64,000 bases of DNA. Origin: Bacillus sp. FJAT-25509 (GTDB taxonomy: Bacteria > Bacillota > Bacilli > Bacillales > Bacillaceae_G). How positions within the stretch are numbered: the stretch's first letter is position 1; each line of letters opens with the position of its first letter. The notes beneath the pieces were generated by a model that did no database searches, had not been told where the DNA came from, and saw nothing but the letters and a program-made list of their open reading frames with translations. Below, piece after piece: positions 27,132 through 35,914 of the stretch. The stretch lies in assembly GCF_001420605.1 (NCBI RefSeq), contig NZ_LJIZ01000038.1:124001-188000 (forward strand). The letters are read 5' to 3'. A program made the translations under genes and the position numbers.

Positions 27132-27269
27132 TTGAGAAAGAAAAGACATAAATCGTTTCAAGAATTAATTCTTGAAAATAAAAATTCACTATTAAATGAT
27201 GAAGAAGCTTTGAATAAAATATATGATCGACTAGAAGAACGTTTAGAAAGAAAAGCTAAAGCGGAGTAA
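27132..27269 (+). CDS. FbpB-family small basic protein
   Basis: A 45-residue basic protein starting at TTG 27132 after GAAGAGGTGA. RKKRHKSFQELILENK and LLNDEEALNKIYDRLE match the FbpB family, whose B. subtilis member is a Fur-controlled helper of the sRNA FsrA in iron sparing. No Fur box is visible upstream, so iron control is not shown. Followed by a terminator that has been split or copied by a repeat. Confidence 0.75.
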   Translation: MRKKRHKSFQELILENKNSLLNDEEALNKIYDRLEERLERKAKAE

Positions 27270-27309
27270 ATTAGTCATTTTCGAAAATTGAATTTTATTT
27301 ATAGACAAT

Positions 27310-27334
27310 GAGAAGGGAATTATTTCCTTCTTTT
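27310..27334 (+). terminator. Terminator hairpin, left copy beside repeat copy A
   Basis: GAGAAGGGAATTATTTCCTTC followed by TTTT. The same hairpin with one base difference recurs at 27493-27519, on the other side of the repeat. Confidence 0.7.
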
Positions 27335-27492
27335 AGTTTGTAGACAAAATACTAAAAGCTTGATTTTCTGACTGATTGTAAGCGTTTGTCTTTCGAGGCA
27401 CGAAGCCAAGTGAGGAGCGGAACCCTAGACGGTAATGAACACCGCATACAGGCGAAGTAACGAAGAAAGCGAGCGTTTGTCGGGCAGTCTGA
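27335..27492 (-). repeat. Terminator-associated repeat, copy A (inverted orientation)
   Basis: About 158 bp. On the minus strand it starts TCAGACTG, passes GACAAACGCTCGCTTTCTTCG and ends CAGTCAGAAAATCAAG plus a tail TTTTAGTATTTTGTCTACAAACT. It matches copy B closely and copy C more loosely. Both flanks carry the hairpin GAGAAGG-AATTATTTCCTTC, so the fbpB-like terminator is duplicated around it. Confidence 0.8.
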
Positions 27493-27519
27493 GAGAAGGA
27501 ATTATTTCCTTCTTTTTTT
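27493..27519 (+). terminator. Terminator hairpin, right copy beside repeat copy A
   Basis: GAGAAGGAATTATTTCCTTC followed by TTTTTTT. It is the stronger of the two copies. Confidence 0.75.
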
Positions 27520-27600
27520 GTTGTCAAAATCGGTCATTTTTTAATTTCCTTTTACATATTTACAGCAACAAAACTCATACTATCGCTAGGGGGCGATAAA

Positions 27601-27741
27601 ATGGGAAATCCAAAAAAACATCCTAAAGATTTTGTACCAAATCATATAGGTACTCAAAACAAAGCAGCTGGTGGGAATAAGGGTAAACAAATGCAGTATA
27701 AAGATCCTACTGGCAAACAACCAATTGTAGATAACGGGTAA
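27601..27741 (+). CDS. sspN: Small acid-soluble spore protein N
   Basis: 46 residues with GGGGGCGAT before ATG 27601. [19 protein letters not shown] and GNKGKQMQ plus GKQPIV near the end match the SspN family. It lies 34 bases before tlp, as in B. subtilis, where sspN-tlp is a forespore-specific operon. A minor spore protein lost at germination. Confidence 0.9.
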   Translation: MGNPKKHPKDFVPNHIGTQNKAAGGNKGKQMQYKDPTGKQPIVDNG

Positions 27742-27775
27742 AATCCATAACACAAATTTTAAATTGGAGTGATTT

Positions 27776-28012
27776 ATGATGGAATATACAAATACACCGA
27801 AGCCAGATGATCGTAGTGATAATGCAAAAAAAATTCAAGATAATATAAACAACACGAGGGAAAATATTAACGAAGCAGAAGCTTCAATGAAATTCGGAAA
27901 TGAACAAGATCGTCAAAATGCATTAGCTAAAAATCAACGTCGCGAAGAATCTATCGCAGCACTAGAAAGTGAACTAAAAGACGAACAAGCATTTAATAAT
28001 ACGAATGACTGA
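27776..28012 (+). CDS. tlp: Small acid-soluble spore protein Tlp
   Basis: 78 residues, acidic and helical, with the Tlp pattern KPDDRSDNAKKIQDNINNT near the N-terminus and a helix full of Glu, Ala and Lys after it. Despite the name (thioredoxin-like protein) it has no CxxC. Forespore protein in operon with sspN. It starts with two ATG codons; either could be used after GGAGTGA. Confidence 0.92.
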   Translation: MMEYTNTPKPDDRSDNAKKIQDNINNTRENINEAEASMKFGNEQDRQNALAKNQRREESIAALESELKDEQAFNNTND

Positions 28013-28022
28013 TTAAAAAAAT

Positions 28023-28065
28023 AAGCTAGGTATTTAGAGTTAGCCTCATAAATACCTAGCTTTTC
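28023..28065. terminator. Bidirectional terminator between tlp and yaaH-like gene
   Basis: AAGCTAGGTATTT and AAATACCTAGCTT form a 13-bp stem with a long loop. It serves both convergent genes. Confidence 0.85.
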
Positions 28066-29349
28066 TTATGCTCTCTTAACTATATTAAAATTAGCTTCAA
28101 GAAGCTCCCAATTTTGAATAAATGGTAATCCTAATTTCCAATATGATATACCACGTATATTCTCTTCTTTTATTAAGTTAAACTTAGCTTGAATTGATCT
28201 TGCATCTTCGAACCAAACTTCATGTTTTTGACCGTTTGATTCTGTATATCGGAAATGAGGTGCTCTAGCTTTGTTATCGAAAAGAATTTCGTTTGTCATT
28301 TGAATTGCTAAATTTGTAGCAGCTTCAGCACTTAATGCTTTAGCCATAGTACCTTGTTTAAATGGAACTTTCCAATCAAATCCATATAAATTTTGGCCCA
28401 TTACAATTTTTGGTACAGGAATTACCGTCTTTGCATAGTTGATTACTTTACGAACTTGATCAATCGGTGATACGGCCATTGGTGGCCCGCCTTGCCAACC
28501 CCAATCATATGTCATGATTACAACGAAGTCCACAACTTTACCTATGTTAGCATAATCATGCGCTTCGTAAAATCTACCTTTTTGGTGTGAACTTGTTTTT
28601 GGTATTAAAGTAGCACTCAATATGAATCCTTGTGGTAGCCTTGATTTTACTTTATTTAAAAAATTAATATAAGCTACACGATCAGTTGAAGCAACGTCTT
28701 CAAAGTCTATATTTACTTCTCTAAATCCGTATTTATTAGCAGTAGTTATAATTGTATTTATCAGTTTATCTTGAACTGCTGGACTTTGTAATATATCGGT
28801 AGCTAGTGATGTTGAAAACTGTCCATTTTCAAGATTTGAGACAACCATCATATAGATACAGCGATTATCCTTTGCGATTTGAGGAATGTTTCCAAGCGGC
28901 GGTTCTGATAGTGTACCATCTCTTTTTGCATCAAAGCTAAAATGTGCTAAATACGTTAAATATTTAGCTTCTGTTCGAGCTGATTCTTCAAGTGCTGGTT
29001 TTATTGGGTTTGAAGTAGGTTGTAAATAACCAATTGATTCGATATTTCTTTTTTTCCGTGGTGGAAGATGTAGCTTTTGGCCGACATTTAATGAAGCATA
29101 CGGACTAATTCCACTTAAAGTTGCAATTTGACTTGATGTTACACCATAGGTTAAAGCTAAATCATATAAATTATCACCGGGTTGAACAAAATATTCGTTT
29201 CCTGTAGTTGGTACAACAAGCGATTGACCTTTTATTATTTTATAAGGAGCTACAAGAGCATTTGAATTAATGAGTGCTTGGCGTTCAACTCCATAAAAAT
29301 CTGCAATACTCATTACTGTTTCTCCACTTTTTACAACATGAATTTGCAT
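28066..29349 (-). CDS. YaaH/SleL-type spore glycosidase (2 LysM + GH18)
   Basis: About 427 residues. Two LysM domains (residues about 3-46 and 52-95) bind peptidoglycan; a GH18 domain fills the rest, with the catalytic-strand motif FREVNIDFEDV. The YaaH/SleL group acts as N-acetylglucosaminidase on spore cortex fragments during germination and is held in the spore coat by its LysM domains, which explains the missing signal peptide. ATG 29349 has GGAAGGAG upstream; TTG one codon earlier is also possible. Not part of the B. subtilis yne block. Confidence 0.9.
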   Translation of the reverse strand: MQIHVVKSGETVMSIADFYGVERQALINSNALVAPYKIIKGQSLVVPTTGNEYFVQPGDNLYDLALTYGVTSSQIATLSGISPYASLNVGQKLHLPPRKKRNIESIGYLQPTSNPIKPALEESARTEAKYLTYLAHFSFDAKRDGTLSEPPLGNIPQIAKDNRCIYMMVVSNLENGQFSTSLATDILQSPAVQDKLINTIITTANKYGFREVNIDFEDVASTDRVAYINFLNKVKSRLPQGFILSATLIPKTSSHQKGRFYEAHDYANIGKVVDFVVIMTYDWGWQGGPPMAVSPIDQVRKVINYAKTVIPVPKIVMGQNLYGFDWKVPFKQGTMAKALSAEAATNLAIQMTNEILFDNKARAPHFRYTESNGQKHEVWFEDARSIQAKFNLIKEENIRGISYWKLGLPFIQNWELLEANFNIVKRA

Positions 29350-29459
29350 CAAGTTTATCTCCTTCCATTAAACGTAGATATTCGTCTCTATTAAATATAT
29401 GCCAAAGAGTTTGGATTAGAAGAGAATAGGTGGAAAAGCAAATTGATTTTGAAAATAAA

Positions 29460-29468
29460 AAACCTAGC
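29460..29468. repeat. Left flanking duplication of repeat copy B
   Basis: AAACCTAGC, identical to 29632-29640 on the other side of the repeat; nine bases, as expected for a target-site duplication. Confidence 0.6.
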
Positions 29469-29631
29469 TTTCAGACTGTTGACAAACGCTCGCTTTCTTC
29501 GTTGCTTCGTCTGCCTGCGGTGCTCATTACCGTCAAAGGTAACTCCGCTCCTCATCAGTCTTCGCGCCTCGAAAGACAAGCGCTCGCAATCAGTCTGAAA
29601 ATCAAGTTTTTGGGATTTCGTATACAAACCG
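29469..29631 (+). repeat. Terminator-associated repeat, copy B
   Basis: 163 bp. It has the perfect 10-bp inverted ends TTTCAGACTG (29469-29478) and CAGTCTGAAA (29591-29600), then a 31-base tail ATCAAGTTTTTGGG...TACAAACCG. Inside are GACAAACGCTCGC and a directly repeated GACAAGCGCTCGC. The intergenic hairpin that ends the prohibitin-like gene is cut by it. Confidence 0.8.
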
Positions 29632-29656
29632 AAACCTAGCCAAAAGCTAGGTTTTT
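29632..29656 (-). terminator. Terminator hairpin of the prohibitin-like gene, interrupted by copy B
   Basis: AACCTAGC and GCTAGGTT pair. On the minus strand the complete hairpin is followed by the repeat, and the T-run that should follow the stem (TTTTTTATTTTC) is found only beyond the repeat, after a second GCTAGGTT. Confidence 0.65.
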
Positions 29657-29667
29657 AGGAGAAATAT

Positions 29668-30561
29668 TTATTTTTTTGATTCTTTATCACTATTTGGATC
29701 AAGTGGGAATTGAATGATATTTGAGTTGCTGCCTGAGACAGTAGGGAGTTTTCCATCCCATTTTTCTGCTTTTTTGTATTCAATTAATTCATTGGTTAAT
29801 GTTTTTTGGATTACTTGGTTCGCTTTTGCTTGACCTTGTGCTCGGATTAGTTGTGAATCGGCATCAGCCTTTGCTTCTACTTTTTTCTTTTCTGCCTCTA
29901 TTTTAGCCGTTTCAAGTTCAATTTTTTTACGATCATTTTCTTGGGCAGCCTGAACACGTGCATCAATTGCATCCTGTGTTTTTGCGTCTGGTTTAGGCGT
30001 TCCTAGTGTTAAATTTTCAACAAAGAAACCAAGTACTTTTACATCGTCTTTATAGATTGTTTCTATATCAGCTGAGGCATTACTTGATTTCTCGCCGTAT
30101 AATTGTAAAACTGTGTATTTTGATACGGCTATTCGGGCTGCATCTTGTAAACGTTTCTTTAAATATGTATCCTCAATTTCTTCGATTGACACAGGTCCAA
30201 ACTCGTTAAACATTGATACTACTTTAGAAGGATCAATTTTATATGTATATGATAAATCCATTTCAATCCTTTTACCGTCTGAAGTAGCTAATGCAACGTC
30301 TTTATATTCTACAGTACGAAGTCGGACTGGATATTCAGTAACTTTATCGAATAAACCTACAAAATTCCAACCTTGTGATAAGGTATTTTTCTGAATACCT
30401 CCATTTGGTGAATAGACAACCCCTACATAACCAGGTGTAATTTTTTCAATAAATAAAGTTGGAATTGCTACAATTAAGATCAGTGCAATACCTGCAATGA
30501 TTCCTCCAATTAGTTTACGGCTAAAAAATGATTTCCTTTTTTCATTTGGACGAATTTCCAT
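29668..30561 (-). CDS. Prohibitin/HflC-like SPFH membrane protein
   Basis: 297 residues: short charged N-terminus, one membrane helix (about 17-37), an SPFH/prohibitin domain (about 40-215) and a long Glu/Lys/Ala coiled coil (about 215-265). Such proteins form large membrane-associated rings that scaffold membrane domains or control FtsH-type proteases. GGGGGACAAAC precedes ATG 30561. The start lies inside the end of a 53-residue membrane-protein gene, so the two are probably one operon. Confidence 0.87.
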   Translation of the reverse strand: MEIRPNEKRKSFFSRKLIGGIIAGIALILIVAIPTLFIEKITPGYVGVVYSPNGGIQKNTLSQGWNFVGLFDKVTEYPVRLRTVEYKDVALATSDGKRIEMDLSYTYKIDPSKVVSMFNEFGPVSIEEIEDTYLKKRLQDAARIAVSKYTVLQLYGEKSSNASADIETIYKDDVKVLGFFVENLTLGTPKPDAKTQDAIDARVQAAQENDRKKIELETAKIEAEKKKVEAKADADSQLIRAQGQAKANQVIQKTLTNELIEYKKAEKWDGKLPTVSGSNSNIIQFPLDPNSDKESKK

Positions 30562-30703
30562 TATGTTTGTCCCCCTTATCTTTTAAAATATTTTTTACTT
30601 TAGCTGATTTCTCACCAATTTTTTCAAATGTAGGAGAAAGAAGAAGCCATACCCCGAATAAAAAAAGAAGGATGATTAAGATTGAGCCCACTAGAACCTT
30701 CAA
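30542..30703 (-). CDS. Small single-helix membrane protein upstream of the prohibitin-like gene
   Basis: 53 residues from TTG 30703, eight bases after GGAGGT. A membrane helix (VLVGSILIILLFLFGVWLLL, residues 3-22) is followed by SPTFEKIGEKSAKVKNILK, a basic amphipathic tail. Its last 20 bases overlap the start of the prohibitin-like gene in another frame. The tight coupling suggests it is a partner of the SPFH protein. I do not recognise a named family. Confidence 0.65.
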   Translation of the reverse strand: MKVLVGSILIILLFLFGVWLLLSPTFEKIGEKSAKVKNILKDKGDKHNGNSSK

Positions 30704-30843
30704 GAAGATCGACCTCCAAATTTCTATTGTTAGAAAATTATTAATTTATTATAAGAAAATTATAACATTTAGGATAAGTTAAAAAATAGAACAATTATTA
30801 ATTTTTTGGTAAAGTATTCTGTAGAAGAATAAGAGGTGAATAT

Positions 30844-31266
30844 ATGTTAATTTCAGAAAAATTAGTTGAAGTAAGATATGCAGAAACAGATGCAATGGGT
30901 GTTGTTTACCATGCAAACTACTTAGTATGGTTTGAAATTGGACGAACTCAATTAATAAAAGATTTGGGCTTTAATTATGCAGAAATGGAATCACAAGGTG
31001 TTATTTCTCCAGTGATTGATTTGAATGTTTCATACAAGAAAAGTCTACGATATGGACAGTCTGCTAAAGTAAAAACAAAAATAAAATCACTTACACCACT
31101 TAAAGTGATCTATGAATATGAAATCGTTAATGAAGAAGGCGATATTTGCTGTATAGGAAATTCAACTCATGTCCTTGTTCATAAAGAAACTTTTAGACCG
31201 ATTAAATTTAAGAAAATGTTCCCTGACTGGTATGAAGCATACGAGAAGGCGATGGGACAGGAATAA
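30844..31266 (+). CDS. yneP: YneP-like acyl-CoA thioesterase (hot-dog fold)
   Basis: 140 residues of the YbgC/4-hydroxybenzoyl-CoA thioesterase group. The motif YAETDAMGVVYHANYLVWFE carries the catalytic Asp16 and His23. It would hydrolyse short- or medium-chain acyl-CoA; the natural substrate is not known. AGAGGTGA precedes the ATG. Its place between tlp and plsY is that of B. subtilis yneP. Confidence 0.88.
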   Translation: MLISEKLVEVRYAETDAMGVVYHANYLVWFEIGRTQLIKDLGFNYAEMESQGVISPVIDLNVSYKKSLRYGQSAKVKTKIKSLTPLKVIYEYEIVNEEGDICCIGNSTHVLVHKETFRPIKFKKMFPDWYEAYEKAMGQE

Positions 31267-31300
31267 GCGATAGAAGAAGCAAAAACAGCATGAATGAAAA

Positions 31301-31350
31301 AAAGATTAGAGACGAAAAGAACATTAATCTTCAATCTCTAATCTTGCTTT
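31301..31350. terminator. Bidirectional terminator between yneP and plsY
   Basis: AAGATTAGAG and CTCTAATCTT pair around an 18-base loop, with A-run and T-run sides. It overlaps the plsY stop region. Confidence 0.75.
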
Positions 31351-31952
31351 TAAAATTTTACTTTTGGTTCTGTTTTTTCTTTAATTCTTTTTATATTTGG
31401 ACGATGTTTATATACGACAAAGATTGTAAGTACAATCAAAATATAAGTTATTATATACCCATTGTCTTTAATTAGTCCTGTGTATTCCATTATAAAAGCT
31501 AAAATTGTACCTATAAAAGCTGTTAACATTGACGAAAGTGAAACGTACTTTGTTGTTTTTAAACTAATTGCGAAGATAATAATTAAGCAGATAAAAAGTA
31601 GTGGCGATGCATATAACAAGATCCCTGCAGAGGTTGCTACCGCTTTACCACCTCTAAAACCGGCAAATATTGGGTACATATGACCAACAACAGCAACTAG
31701 GCCGATAATTAAAGGGTGAATTCCATGATAATGGAATAATACAGGTAGAGAAGCTGCTAGTGTTCCTTTTAAAATATCTCCAAGCGTTACAATAATGCCT
31801 GCTTTTTTACCTAATGTGCGGAATGTATTTGTCGCACCAAGATTTCCACTACCGTGTTGACGAATATCTACTCCGTAAAATATTTTTCCAACTACTAAAC
31901 CGAATGGTACAGATCCGATTAAATAGGCTAGTACAATAATGACCAAACTCAT
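31350..31952 (-). CDS. plsY: Glycerol-3-phosphate acyltransferase PlsY
   Basis: Membrane enzyme that moves an acyl group from acyl-phosphate to glycerol 3-phosphate, the first step of phospholipid synthesis. 200 residues, five membrane helices, and the three PlsY motifs: [23 protein letters not shown] and [18 protein letters not shown] precedes the ATG. Located as B. subtilis yneS/plsY, divergent from the parE side. Confidence 0.95.
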   Translation of the reverse strand: MSLVIIVLAYLIGSVPFGLVVGKIFYGVDIRQHGSGNLGATNTFRTLGKKAGIIVTLGDILKGTLAASLPVLFHYHGIHPLIIGLVAVVGHMYPIFAGFRGGKAVATSAGILLYASPLLFICLIIIFAISLKTTKYVSLSSMLTAFIGTILAFIMEYTGLIKDNGYIITYILIVLTIFVVYKHRPNIKRIKEKTEPKVKF

Positions 31953-32128
31953 TTTCTAGCTCCTTTTCAAACAATAATAAATTAGTGCAGTATCATATGA
32001 TTTTATCACAATTTTAAGCGAATATATAGATAGTTGCTTTAGAATATTAATTCAAATGAGGAAATAAAGGACATTTTATTTTAGGTAAAATTACTTATAT
32101 ATACCAATATTAACGGAAGGAAAAAAAT

Positions 32129-32803
32129 ATGAACCCGACAGTTTTAATCATTGAAGATGAAAAAAGATTAAGAGAAATCGTAAAAGAGTATTTCGAAAAC
32201 GATCAATTTACTGTGATCGAAGCAGAAGATGGAGAACAGGGCATAAAAAAATTTAACGAAAATCAAGTAGATTTAATTATTTTAGATTTAATGCTACCGA
32301 AATTAGATGGATGGGAAGTTTGTAAGTTAATTAGGGAGCAATCAAGTATTCCTATCATCATGATCACTGCTCGCTCAGAAGAAGAAGATCAATTACTTGG
32401 GTTTGATCTTGGTACAGATGAATATGTGACAAAGCCATTTAGTCCTAAAATTCTAGTAGCAAAAGCAAAGAGTGTACTAAGAAGAACAGCTGATCTAAAA
32501 GAAGAAGATAAAGATTCTAAAACGATTTGTGGAATTACGATCAATACGTCATCAAGGACAGCTTCAATTAATAATGAAATATTACAACTTACGAATAAAG
32601 AGTTCGAATTATTATGTTATTTAATTGATAATAAAGGCATCGTTTTATCAAGAGATCAATTATTGAATAATATTTGGGGCTTTGATTATTTTGGTGATGG
32701 AAGAACAGTTGATACACATATAAAAAAACTTAGACATAAATTGGGAGACAAAGCAAAGCATATAGCAACAGTTATTAGAGTTGGCTATAAGTTTGAGGAG
32801 TAA
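32129..32803 (+). CDS. OmpR-family response regulator
   Basis: 224 residues: receiver domain with phospho-acceptor Asp53 in ILDLMLPKLDG and switch residues in IMITARS and TKPFSP; C-terminal winged helix with NKEFELLCYL and GRTVDTHIKKLRHK. The kinase gene begins four bases after its stop, so the two form one operon. An HtrA-type protease gene follows, pointing to an envelope-stress response like CssRS, but this pair is not a recognised orthologue. GGAAGGAAAAA precedes ATG. Confidence 0.93.
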   Translation: MNPTVLIIEDEKRLREIVKEYFENDQFTVIEAEDGEQGIKKFNENQVDLIILDLMLPKLDGWEVCKLIREQSSIPIIMITARSEEEDQLLGFDLGTDEYVTKPFSPKILVAKAKSVLRRTADLKEEDKDSKTICGITINTSSRTASINNEILQLTNKEFELLCYLIDNKGIVLSRDQLLNNIWGFDYFGDGRTVDTHIKKLRHKLGDKAKHIATVIRVGYKFEE

Positions 32804-32807
32804 GAAG

Positions 32808-34598
32808 ATGAAAAATAGTATAGTCCGTAAACTTTTTTTATCAATAACGTTATTATTAGTTATTTTTTTATTAATTGTATTTGTTGGTCAATCAATCTTT
32901 ATGCAATCTTTTTACACGAATAAGAAAGTAAATATTGTAACAGAGGAACTAACACAATTTGCTAAAGGGTATAAAGCAGGTAAATTTAACAGTAATCAGT
33001 TTCAACAAGAATTATCAAAACTATATTCGAAATACAATACAACTTTAGCGGTTTTAGATAAAAGAGGGGTACTAAAAGCTGAGAATAATTTTGATTTAAC
33101 TGTTCTTACAAATGAAGGGAAAAAGGTATATGTACCTTTAAATAATTTATTATATTCGGATCAAATAGATAGTATTTTAGGTCTTAATATTAAAGAAAAT
33201 TCGAAGATTACAATCCGAGGTTATGTTCAAGATGATTACTTTATTCCACTTTATATAAAAACGAATATAGGTGTGTGGCAAGAGGAAAATCAACCTTCTA
33301 ACCCTATTCAATTGTCAACTAAAGATAGTCTTCAGGAAATGGTGAATATTGAAATTAAAGGGAAAGTTGTTAATTTACATTTACCAATTGCAAATCAATA
33401 TACATACTCAGCTCAAATGAACTCATTAATGGGTGCGATAACTGATTGGACAAAGAGCAATGAAGATTTTTCTAAATATACTCAAGAGGATTTTCCATTA
33501 ATTTATCGCTATTTAGACCGAGTAAATGGATTAGAAAATAAAGTTTTTATTTACCCAATTAATACTAGTAAAGGTTCAAAAGAAGTTATTTTTGCGATTA
33601 CATCGCTACAACCAGTAAATGAAGCAATGTACGTTTTAAAAGATTTTTATATTTACGCATTTATAATTGCTTTATTATTGATTGTGATCGTTTCTTTTTA
33701 CTATTCGAAATTGATTACGAAGCCATTATTGAAAATGAACTCTGTAACAGATCAATTAGCAAAGTTAAATTTTAACGAGAAAATTGATATTCAATCAGAT
33801 GATGAAATTGGACAATTATCAAAATCAATTAATTCATTATCTGAGAATTTAGCTAGTACGATTGAAAATTTACAGCAGGCAAATGTTAAATTAATGAAGG
33901 ATATTGAAAAAGAAAAGCAGTTAGAACAAACAAGAAAAGAGTTTATTAGTGGAGTTTCCCATGAGCTGAAAACGCCACTGAGTATTGTGCAAAGTTATGC
34001 AGAAGGTTTAAAAGATGGATTAAATATTGAAAAAAATGGTTATTATGCAGATGTAATCCTTGAAGAAGTTGATCGGATGAACGGCTTAGTTGTCGATATG
34101 CTAGAACTTTCCAAACTTCAATCGGGTACATACACACTTAAAAGTGAACCTTTCTTAATTGTGGATTGCATCGAAAATGTGATTATTCGCATGTTTGAAA
34201 ATAGTAGTAATCATTGTAATTTCAATTTTAATCTAGATGAAGATACACTCGTAATTGGTGAAAAAAGAAAAGTAGAACAAGTGATCATTAATATCCTTTC
34301 AAATGCAATCCATTATGGTAACCCAGGTAGTGAGATAAAAATGAATTTATTAGATGAAGGGGAATATGTAAATATCTCTATTTTTAATGAAGGTAATCCA
34401 ATTCCTGCTGACAAAATTGATAAAATTTGGGATCGATTCTATCGAATTGATGAATCTAGAAATAGACAAAATGGTGGAACAGGTTTAGGTTTAGCAATCG
34501 TAAAAACAATCCTTGACTTACATCATTCAACTATAAAAGTTCATAATAAGAAAGATGGAGTTGAATTTATTTTTAATTTGAAAAAATATTTGAATTAA
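32808..34598 (+). CDS. Membrane sensor histidine kinase
   Basis: 596 residues from ATG 32808 (GAGGAG upstream); the frame extends into the regulator gene but without need. Helix 1 (about 10-30) and helix 2 (about 280-300) flank a large extracytoplasmic sensor domain of about 250 residues. HAMP (about 300-355), HisKA with His385 in SGVSHELKTPL, and HATPase with NAIHYG, GTGLGLAIVK follow. It pairs with the regulator just upstream. The sensor domain is longer than that of CssS and is not recognised. Confidence 0.92.
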   Translation: MKNSIVRKLFLSITLLLVIFLLIVFVGQSIFMQSFYTNKKVNIVTEELTQFAKGYKAGKFNSNQFQQELSKLYSKYNTTLAVLDKRGVLKAENNFDLTVLTNEGKKVYVPLNNLLYSDQIDSILGLNIKENSKITIRGYVQDDYFIPLYIKTNIGVWQEENQPSNPIQLSTKDSLQEMVNIEIKGKVVNLHLPIANQYTYSAQMNSLMGAITDWTKSNEDFSKYTQEDFPLIYRYLDRVNGLENKVFIYPINTSKGSKEVIFAITSLQPVNEAMYVLKDFYIYAFIIALLLIVIVSFYYSKLITKPLLKMNSVTDQLAKLNFNEKIDIQSDDEIGQLSKSINSLSENLASTIENLQQANVKLMKDIEKEKQLEQTRKEFISGVSHELKTPLSIVQSYAEGLKDGLNIEKNGYYADVILEEVDRMNGLVVDMLELSKLQSGTYTLKSEPFLIVDCIENVIIRMFENSSNHCNFNFNLDEDTLVIGEKRKVEQVIINILSNAIHYGNPGSEIKMNLLDEGEYVNISIFNEGNPIPADKIDKIWDRFYRIDESRNRQNGGTGLGLAIVKTILDLHHSTIKVHNKKDGVEFIFNLKKYLN

Positions 34599-34679
34599 AT
34601 CAAAAAGTTCACAGCAAATACACATGCGTGGGTTAAATTAATATCAATTAAAGATACCTACATATTGGAGGAATGAATT

Positions 34680-35873
34680 ATGGGATATTATGATGAAACA
34701 GATTTAAACGATGAAAATAATCATAAAAGACAAAAGAGAAGCAGACGTGGAGGGTATCCTCTTGTTACAGGCTTTATTGGAGCGATAATTGGAGCTGTTA
34801 CAATCTCAATCGTATCCCCAGATATTTTTAACTTAACAAATAAACCTGCAAATTTATCAAATGATACGAATACCGTACCTACACAAGTTATTAATGTAAC
34901 AAGGGAAGATTTAACAACTACGATTCAAAATGCTCGTAAATTTGTAGTAGGCGTTAATAATTATCAATCATCAAATCCATTTTCAATGGAAACTGAAGAA
35001 GCTGGATCTGGTTCAGGTGTTGTCTATAAAAAAGTCGGAAATAAAGCTTTAGTAGCTACAAATAACCACGTTGTTGCTGGTGCAAAACAATTAAAAGTAA
35101 AAATGGCAGATGGTCAATTAATTGATGCTAAACTTGTTGGAACAGATGAATTATTAGATTTAGCTGTTGTAGCAATTGATGCAAAATATGTTACAAATAT
35201 CGCAAAATTAGGTGATTCAGAAAAAATTAACGTAGGTGAAACTGCTATTGCAATTGGAAACCCACTTGGATTTTTAGAAAGTACTGTAACAGAAGGAATT
35301 GTAAGTAGTAAAGCTCGTGAAATACCACAAGATATCGATGGAGATGGAGTTGCAGATTACCAAACTCAAGTAATTCAAACGGATGCTGCGATTAATCCTG
35401 GTAATAGTGGTGGCGCTTTAATCAATGCAAAAGGTGAAGTAATAGGGATTAATTCAAGTAAAATTGCCGAACAAGCTGTTGAAGGTATTGGATTTGCAAT
35501 CCCAATGAATATTGCAAAACCAGCTTTAGATCAAATCGAAAAATTCGGTGAAGTGACTCGACCTGTAATGGGTGTAGGCTTAAAATCACTTGATGAAATA
35601 CCGCAATTTAATATCGAAGAAACATTAAAATTACCTCGTTCAGTGACTAAAGGTGCAGTTGTTACACATGTTGATCCAAATACTCCTGCTGCGAAAGTTG
35701 GAATGAAACAATTAGACGTTATTGTTGCACTTGATGACAAACCAGTAAGTGACGTAATTTCTGTGAGAGAATACCTATACTCACACAAAAAAGTTGGAGA
35801 TAAATTAAAGATTACTTATTACCGTAACGGTAAATTAACGAATTCAACATTAACATTAGCTTCTAGTCAATGA
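34680..35873 (+). CDS. HtrA/DegP-family serine protease
   Basis: 397 residues: cytoplasmic Lys/Arg-rich start, one membrane helix (about 28-50), trypsin-like protease domain with His130 (ATNNHVVAG), Asp160 (ELLDLAVV) and Ser243 (NPGNSGGAL), then one PDZ domain (about 290-390). It degrades or refolds damaged proteins at the outer face of the membrane. It follows the two-component genes by 81 bases and is probably their target or co-transcribed. Ribosome site TGGAGGA. Confidence 0.92.
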   Translation: MGYYDETDLNDENNHKRQKRSRRGGYPLVTGFIGAIIGAVTISIVSPDIFNLTNKPANLSNDTNTVPTQVINVTREDLTTTIQNARKFVVGVNNYQSSNPFSMETEEAGSGSGVVYKKVGNKALVATNNHVVAGAKQLKVKMADGQLIDAKLVGTDELLDLAVVAIDAKYVTNIAKLGDSEKINVGETAIAIGNPLGFLESTVTEGIVSSKAREIPQDIDGDGVADYQTQVIQTDAAINPGNSGGALINAKGEVIGINSSKIAEQAVEGIGFAIPMNIAKPALDQIEKFGEVTRPVMGVGLKSLDEIPQFNIEETLKLPRSVTKGAVVTHVDPNTPAAKVGMKQLDVIVALDDKPVSDVISVREYLYSHKKVGDKLKITYYRNGKLTNSTLTLASSQ

Positions 35874-35914
35874 TTGACAGGCAATTGACTTAAGAAATAT
35901 GATAAAAGAATAAT

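Noticed and set aside
27333-27527. 64-codon minus-strand ORF
   Set aside because: It lies within repeat copy A and its flanking hairpin; no ribosome site, and copies B and C do not keep the frame.
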